Source: Priapulus caudatus
Lineage: Eukaryota; Priapulida; Priapulimorpha; Priapulimorphida; Priapulidae
Length of the DNA: 25,265 nucleotides
Assembly: GCF_000485595.1 (NCBI RefSeq)
Contig: NW_014579105.1
Location: forward strand, 1 to 25,265
Direction: 5' to 3'
In this document: piece after piece, positions 19,025-25,265 of the stretch
Position numbering within the stretch: the stretch's first letter is position 1
Layout of the letters: every line of letters begins with the position of its first letter
Made by a program: the position numbers and the translations under genes
Notes under the pieces: model-generated
What the model was told of the DNA's origin: nothing
The model's input: the letters and a program-made list of their open reading frames with translations, nothing else
Database searches by the model: none

Positions 19025-19338
19025 TAAAAATATTGTTTGTTTGCCCTCACCCGATCGACCCGCCAAAAAGGGGCCGACTCAAACAATGTTATTGATCTTT
19101 CCCATTCTTTTTTTTTAAACAAATTGTATCACTGTACATTATATAAATCTGTAGGCAATACATTATATGTACCAAGCAAAACAAACGTTCAACATAAAAG
19201 GTATCTCCACACAAGCACACCCGAGCATGTAGACACCATGCTGAATTTGTAAAAAGACCCCCCTCAAAAAAAGAAGAAGCCTACCTACCTACCCAAACTT
19301 TCAGCCTGGGTTGGGTGAGGGTAAACAAAGATTTTTTT
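19025..19338. mobile_element. Probable MITE with CCCTCACCC-containing inverted ends
   Basis: The left end (AAAAATATTGTTTGTTTGCC, then CTCACCCGATCGACCC) and the right end, read in inverse (AAAAAAATCTTTGTTTACCC, then TCACCCAACCC), are inverted and imperfect. CCTACCTACCTACCC near 19280-19294 recalls the interior of the element at 17439-17776. No target duplication was found. Confidence 0.55.
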
Positions 19339-20830
19339 AATTGTGGTGTTACTCCTGCTGATTTTGTGGCAAGCCTCGTTTGTACGACTGAGGTTGTTAC
19401 ATTGACGACATGAAATTCATGCTTATTCACTCTAGTATGTGGTGTGTGGCTGTTGAAAACCAAGACCATTCGTTTAAATGTGTCAGGCACCATCCAAACG
19501 GCCAGGCTGTAGCGCACAATGCACGCAGTAAATTTACACAGTGGAATTATAATCATTCATCACGTCATTAAACAAGCTGGTTTGTCATAATAGAAATCGG
19601 TTTTTGAAAAACGTACCAATAACGAATTTTGTAGCTTGTAAAGTGGCTCATTTATCCACGCAATTTTATTGCTATTGTGTCATTTTAGATGACAATAAGC
19701 CTAAAAATACAAGTGATTGCAACAGAACGTTGTAGGACTGTGTAACTTATATTATTACAATCCCAGATGGCTGAATTTAGCTAAGGCCAAATAACTTTGA
19801 TTAGGGTACTTGTAAATATCTATGCACAAATTGTAGTGGTTTGGCACTAGTATATACTATTAAACACCTTATAAAATTGTATAAAGCATTTCGTGCAATG
19901 TACCACTATTTTCCATGTATTCACAAAGATACTGCATGATGAAATTTCAAGTATATATTAAATTTAGTTTAACATTTCTAATACCATAATCACTTCCAAT
20001 ATGATAAAGCTGTCATAGAGTTCACAGTCAATTGTAAAAAATGGATTGTGTAAGTCATTCACTAAGAACCTAACATATTCACCGTTTGAAAGCAAAACGG
20101 AGATCATGTTCACGCTCATTATACATGAATAAGCTGCAAGGGTGCCACCCACATCTCAATAACCAGGTAAAAAAACGCCCAGAGTCTTGGAATTCACCGA
20201 CTTAAAATCCTGTCACTGTTCTGGTGTGATTGATATAAATAATGTACACACAGTGCTATTTACTTACGAATCCACTAAAATCACGATGCTACATGGTCCT
20301 TCCAATCGTTTAACGCCGACATATTTTGGGCAACGTAAAAAAAAACACCAGAAGGAACTGCCTGCGATACTTTGGGCATTCCAAACAAATTTTGACAATA
20401 AGCATGAGGGAGTGCAAAAGAAATGTATTATATATTTCTCATATGTAACGTGTTAATGCAGAATACTTGCATGCTCTATACCAGGCGAACCATTTCTGGT
20501 GTACAACTAACATAATGAATGCCTTTGGCTTATTTTATTTAAAATCAGTTTCTATTCGCCCATGTTCTGGTTGGATCAGCAGTTTTGTACATTACACTCC
20601 TAGACCATTTACATTAAATCTGTAGCTAATATCTTAGCCATCGCCTCCTAATGCACTAAAATAAAAATAATGAAACAAAAATGACTAAATGGTGAATTGA
20701 CTAAATAGGTCGTGTGGCATTTCATTGCTTTTCGGGGATACAGGTTGATGTTTGTGCGTTCAGCATAATCCCATTGTTGTTAGCATTACACTTGGTTGGA
20801 TGCTGGCTACATCTGCGAGGACGACGCCTG
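19339..20830. other. Intergenic stretch and 3' flank of the carrier gene
   Basis: Short open frames only (for example 20187-20456 plus), without recognised motifs. TTTATT at 20534-20539, the reverse of AATAAA, is a candidate poly(A) signal for the minus-strand carrier gene. Confidence 0.4.
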
Positions 20831-20869
20831 TCAGTAGAGTAACTTTAGCTGTTCATACGTGAGAAAGAA
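20831..20869 (-). CDS. Carrier terminal exon F
   Basis: TCGTTCAG|TTCTTTCTC opens [12 protein letters not shown] and a TGA stop, completing the usual carrier C-terminus. Confidence 0.88.
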   Translation of the reverse strand, partial: FFLTYEQLKLLY

Positions 20870-23800
20870 CTGAACGAGAGGTTAAGCATAAAACAACGAG
20901 ATTACCGAGCCAGTTAACGAGTGCTTGCAAAACATTTAGATCAAGGTTCTAAACAAACTGATACCAAATTTACAGAATCTTAAAGTCTAATTCGCTCGGA
21001 AGCCAGGCGCAGCAGCAGCTGACTTTAAATGGAAAGTTGTGCATAACTATAAATAATTACAACCGCAAACAGAAAGGACAGATGTGACAGCTAGCCATGG
21101 TGAATCTCTAAAAAGGATACGATTACGTTCCATGGTCCTAACCTCATCCAGGACGGAATAAAACCCTTGTACAGAGCCATAACACCCTCTGTTCGCACCG
21201 TCTGAAACCAGGCATGTTGTTAGAGCAATCATCAGAAATCAATACTGTACAACTCACAGAGTGAGCACACGAACAAACTATACAGTAAAGTTACACTCAG
21301 AGTTGAAACAATGAATAAAAACGTTCTACAGTCATTCAATCTTATGAATCAAGCTGATCAATATTCAAATATGTGAATATTCGACAAAAATCGAAGTGCA
21401 AAGGTCACTCAGACACCAATATGTGTCACATCTAAACGGAACAAGCTGGAAACGAAAGCAGGTACCTGTATGGCACAGTCCAGTGATCCTGTATAAATCG
21501 CCGAACTTTGCACGCCCTCTACTGGCAATAATCTCAGGTTGCGTTGAGACATCATGCGTGTCTGGCAACACCAAATTATATCATTAGGGTTTGCCATACT
21601 CTTGAGTAAGATAAGCGTATCCAAATACCTCAATAGAGTTTCATCTCATTTCAAAGTATTGACTTCGAACAGTCTTTCTGACCGTTCTTGTATTTTTCTG
21701 GCCATTGCAATACTTACTGGTGATGCTTGCGTAATGCAAAGTGTCTAAAGTGAGCCTAACATGTCTTAGAGCACTTGGAATGGAAAATTGGAAAAACATG
21801 GAATGATTGCAATTTGTTAACTTCTTGTTGACACGGTTAGTGTGATGATGCCCCTAGTTTCTTGCGAGACCATGGCCCTACACCTCGTGAATGGTAACTT
21901 GCATCAAGTAATAGATGCTGTACTCTCTAAGGCATGATTATGATACTGGTATGCATTACAGAAGTCTAGAACCTTATCTTCAAGCACGCATGAACATGCC
22001 TAGTACAGGTAGATACCGTTTTACGATGGTACATTTTACGACTTCACAATAACGACCTTTTCAAAATTACCTAAAAAATTGAAACTAACAAAAAAGATCG
22101 TTTTAAAAAACAACGCCTGTGAGTCCAAACACGCAATATGGAGCAATTTTCGTGGTGCATTGTGGGTGGTATGATAGCATTTAATTGCGTTATAATTTGG
22201 TCTTGTTTTACGACTTCGTTTTACTGGAACCTAACCCTGTCGTAAAACGGGACCTACCTGTACAAGCACTTATAATACAGATAGAGAACACGATTGTATA
22301 CCACACCTTTATAACATCTATTGGGTTTGACGTTATTGCTCCACCCAGGCCAGCGATGAAACTAGATCTGTGTATAAATAGTGCGATAAAATAGTTGCAG
22401 TTATTCAAAATACATAATATTACTCTGAAAAGTGAAGGTTTAATCGACATGTCAGTTTTCCTTTGTAATGGTTAAAAATGGGGCTAGATGTGGGAATTAT
22501 GTTGGGACCGCTCTTTGTTTACCTTGACAAGAATAGAGTAATCATTAAAGAGATCTTGTGTGAGACCTTATTTTGTTTCCATTGGTAAGGCCTAAGAAAA
22601 AAAGATGTTTGTTTCCGCTAACGAGCTGAAAAAAATTGGACACGGTAGGCAGGAAACTTTTTTTATTTATTTTTTGTATTCTAACAATACTTGTTTTATA
22701 CTTATAACAGCCCATATAATGACTTCAAAGACAAATCAATGCATTCACCGATCGATATCACGTTGGCATTTTTTTAATAATTTTTTTTTTGGCCGATCAC
22801 AAAAAGTTTCGACACGGCGGTTTAAAATGGACTCGGTCGGGTTAGCGGAAACAAACGTCTTTTTTTTAGGCCTAAACGAAGTGATTTGTACTAACATGAG
22901 GTGTGTGTAGACGTTGTCTCCAAGAAGATCACGGTGGATGATGTGTTTCTTGCACATGTCGTAGAGAGAAAGCTCCACACCCGCGACAACTGCTGCCCTC
23001 TGTGCTGTTGGACCCACACCCTGAAACACAAAGCCAGCAGTACTTGAAAGATGAACCTCCCGGCGCCCCCTTTTGGCGCCCCCTCGTGTACAGGGACCTA
23101 GGGTATATAAGGAGGAGAAAACACGCTGAAAAGCAGTTTTTTTCAGCTGTAAAAAGTTAGAAAAAACTGACGAAGACTACCACAAGTCGAAACTAGCCGG
23201 ACATTGCTAACTTTGTGTAGCAATTTCTTAAACAAGACGTTTTTCATATATACATATATAATGGCAACACCAAAACAGCAAGCTAAATCCACGTGGGGTG
23301 ACTCAGTGAGAGGTTGTCCAGGCCTCTTCTTCACATAAGTACTTGTAAGATGACTGCCTTATGTGCCACCTAGGCACCTACGAGGGATAACTAACTAAAG
23401 CCCGGCGTACATTGCCGAACATTTTGCTCAAAAACATTATCGTAGCAATATTCCATGAAATGTTCGGCAATGTGCGGTGAAAAAAGTCGCTGAACATTTG
23501 TTCCGAACAATGTTTCTGAAGATCGGAAATGTTTGATATCTCGAACATTGTTCGTCGAATGTTCGTCAATGTGTGCTGAATGTCGAACATTTGTCTAGGA
23601 ACATTTGTAAAGTAGTAACAAATAGTAGCACAATATGTGGTCACATGATTTTTGTGCCCAATCATGTGCCGATCACGTGACTCTTTACAACAAAGCTACT
23701 AGACGGCGCCACGAGATTGTTCGCTGCAAAATGTTCGGCAATGTGCGCTCAGCAATTGTCCACCCGCACATTGCCAGACAAAAACATTTGTTCGGGAAAA

Positions 23801-24968
23801 TGTTCGGCAATGTGCGCCAGGCTTAACTAACTTGAAAGATATGTGGTCTGTCACCACTACAACAGTATCTGGGACAAATGTGATTAAAACATTAATCATA
23901 AGCTATATTACAGCATGTTTTTGTATGATTAACCAACATTAATGCCACTATATGCACACCGCGTAACTGTTTTTTCCTCAGCCGATGTGCATTTAAAAAA
24001 AATTAAGATGCATGGTTTGTATTCCCAATCCATTTATTAAGACAAAAGTTGCAAAATGTTATTATAAGTTACACCGAAAAACTATTCTTAACATTTAAAA
24101 TTCAAGTACAGCACAAAATGGCATCGCTGTTAGTGCTTATAGCATGTGTGTTGTGAGAGTGATGTCTATAACATGAGGCTGCTGTGCTGCGCTCTGGCTT
24201 TAATACAGTGGGATCGGTTTTGAGTGATTCACCCTTATGCTATTCTTGATCATGTGCACCTAGCCACCTACTGACATTCTCGTGCTGTGCACACGCTATG
24301 AATAAAGAATGTTGAGTAATGGAAACATCAGACACAGAGCAGTGCCTACACACCTAAAGGAGAATGCATCAGTTGCAGGCAGTGTTACATTAATAGTAAC
24401 GCATGTGCACAACACGTGCTCAATGCCTCTTATTAGTTCACGATTGAGAATGGGTGATTTTTTTGCACCATTTTTTTTTCACACACAGACGATTTTTTTT
24501 ACCATATTCCTCAGATTTCTTTTCGTGGTAGGTTCTCTGATAGCATTTCAAAAATAAACATGTGTTGCGTTTTACGCCAGTGAGTAATTTAAATTGCCAA
24601 ATTCCTTTAGCAGCAGTTGTTCAGACACATAATGCATGCACGCCCACACAAGCGCACACATTGACGAAAAATCAATCCTACTCGATACAGATTAACTACG
24701 CAAATGCCAGCTTGTGATCCTATTATCGTATATGATACATCTTGCATACAGTGATACAGCACACAGCTGTACATATATTATAGGAGGCTGGGAGAGGATG
24801 GAAACGCGAGACAAGAGTAAGGTGCAAAACCACAACATTTGAATCACAATTAGCACGTTAGTAACTTACCCTCCATAAGCCCTTCACTCCTTCCTGCTTG
24901 TAGATATTTGCAAATGACCTAAACATATTTTGTTGGACGAAATCTTTGTTGCTTGCTTGCATCCGCAC
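20831..24968 (-). CDS. SLC25A30: Mitochondrial carrier, SLC25A14/SLC25A30 (UCP5/KMCP1)-like, six 3' exons
   Basis: Minus-strand exons: 24968-24870, 23020-22896, 22367-22307, 21561-21466, 21201-21121, 20869-20831. They join in frame into the last 166 residues and a TGA stop. Order of motifs: [124 protein letters not shown]. These match the second and third carrier repeats of the UCP5/KMCP1 branch. The third-repeat signature P-x-D-x-x-K is intact (PIDVIK). Family members are about 290 residues, so roughly 125 N-terminal residues lie beyond 25265. They sit in the inner mitochondrial membrane and have been linked to uncoupling or small-anion exchange. All junctions are GT-AG and no defect is visible. 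Confidence 0.93.
21121..21201 (-). CDS. Carrier exon E
   Basis: GTTTCAG|ACGGTG to GTAATC|GTATCC, 27 codons: [20 protein letters not shown], then LGPWNVI. Confidence 0.9.
21466..21561 (-). CDS. Carrier exon D
   Basis: TTGCCAG|ACACGC to ATACAG|GTACCT, 32 codons: [10 protein letters not shown], then [10 protein letters not shown]. Confidence 0.9.
22004..22262. mobile_element. Mariner-type MITE flanked by TA
   Basis: The inverted ends are CAGGTAGATACCGTTTTACG at the left and CGTAAAACGGGACCTACCTG at the right. TA lies at 22004-22005 and 22261-22262. CAGGTAG ends with TA duplication are typical of Tc1/mariner MITEs. It is in the intron between carrier exons C and D. Confidence 0.8.
22307..22367 (-). 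CDS. Carrier exon C
   Basis: ACACAG|ATCTAG to ATAAAG|GTGTGG. Encodes [20 protein letters not shown] with the P-x-D-x-x-K carrier signature. Confidence 0.88.
22588..22873. mobile_element. MITE with AGGCCTAA ends
   Basis: The arms include AGGCCTAA, an A-run, GTTTGTTTCCGCTAAC and GACACGG, with the inverse at the right end. The 286-bp element stops 22 bases from the donor of carrier exon B. Confidence 0.85.
22896..23020 (-). CDS. Carrier exon B
   Basis: GTTTCAG|GGTGTG to CTCAT|GTTAGT, phase 2 out. Encodes [20 protein letters not shown] and MCKKHII...DNVYTHL. Confidence 0.9.
23392..23830. mobile_element. MITE with repeated GTTCGGCAATGTGCG motifs
   Basis: The element is at about 23399-23823. The ends AGCCCGGCGTACATTGCCGA and its inverse (AATGTTCGGCAATGTGCGCC, then AGGCT) are terminal inverted repeats. 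TAACTAA is present on both sides (23392-23398, 23824-23830). Inside, CGAACATT and AATGTTCG recur many times in both orientations. It sits in the intron between carrier exons A and B. Confidence 0.85.
23831..24869. other. Intron between carrier exons A and B, remainder
   Basis: AT-rich with T-runs (24459-24500). I see no exon or further repeat. Confidence 0.4.
24870..24968 (-). CDS. Carrier exon A
   Basis: TCTGTAG|GTGCGG to GGAGG|GTAAGT, 33 codons, phase 0 both sides. VRMQA is the end of the 'K-V-R-M-Q' carrier motif. Confidence 0.9.
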
Positions 24969-25143
24969 CTACAGATTCAACAGATATTATATATAATTCT
25001 ATTTTTTTTCTATATGACAATAAGTACTTTAGACCAAGTTCGAGATATTTGAAGAAAGGGAAGGGGAGACAAACGGGAAATACAAGAGGAAGAGAAGATG
25101 GAAAAGAGACACAGTAATACAAAACAAAGAGGGTGAGTGGCAG

Positions 25144-25150
<7 letters not shown>

Positions 25151-25215
<65 letters not shown>
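25151..25215. repeat. GA microsatellite
   Basis: About 32 uninterrupted AG units in the upstream intron of the carrier gene. Confidence 0.98.
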
Positions 25216-25221
<6 letters not shown>

Positions 25222-25265
25222 AGGTTCTCTCTTATATTGAGTTCACATTAGATGCACTATTGGAA

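Noticed and set aside
1-25265. A novel multi-gene system (defence, biosynthetic cluster or virus)
   Set aside because: The identified genes are unrelated housekeeping families with animal-type introns; no viral, toxin or cluster-type genes were recognised.

Overview
The window looks like nuclear DNA of an intron-rich invertebrate animal; no species is recognised. It has short coding exons with GT-AG junctions in conserved families, separated by introns full of microsatellites, minisatellites and small inverted-repeat transposons. There are no bacterial operons, no CRISPR array, no tRNA or rRNA that I can see, and one 482-base assembly gap (10183-10664).

Layout. Positions 1-1818 hold a noisy ~20-21 bp tandem array whose last two or so units are inverted. 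It is followed by the last coding exon of a pseudouridine-5'-phosphatase (PUDP/HDHD1) gene on the plus strand (1894-2076). Positions 2077-6400 have no gene I can name: one unexplained coding-like ORF (about 3632-3960), a perfect 40-base hairpin, a foldback element and a 662-bp element with CTCGCC motifs at both ends. On the minus strand, 8991 down to 6423 carries three exons of a mitochondrially targeted single-domain rhodanese-like protein whose active-site loop has Gly in place of the catalytic Cys. Upstream of it on the same strand are two exons of a flavin-containing monooxygenase-like gene (11068-10881 and from 10022), with an altered FAD motif and no visible second half.

Positions 11182-12893 are repeat-rich: a 49-bp minisatellite, CA/CG microsatellites and a ~160-180 bp tandem repeat. 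From 13293 to 18055 on the plus strand there are 11 exons that join in phase into a leucine-rich-repeat protein of about 555 residues, most like LRRC63. A GC-rich island with two small tandem arrays follows (18377-18900). The right end, on the minus strand (24968 down to 20831), holds the six 3' exons of a mitochondrial carrier of the SLC25A14/SLC25A30 (UCP5/KMCP1) type. Its N-terminal part lies beyond 25265.

The genes belong to unrelated pathways (nucleotide salvage, sulfur handling, monooxygenation, mitochondrial transport, LRR scaffold), and nothing suggests a joint system. The most distinctive feature is the density of small non-autonomous DNA transposons of several types. Three have 9-10 bp target duplications, one is TA-flanked mariner-like, one is hAT-like, and others have long arms; two sit within about 30 bp of splice donors.
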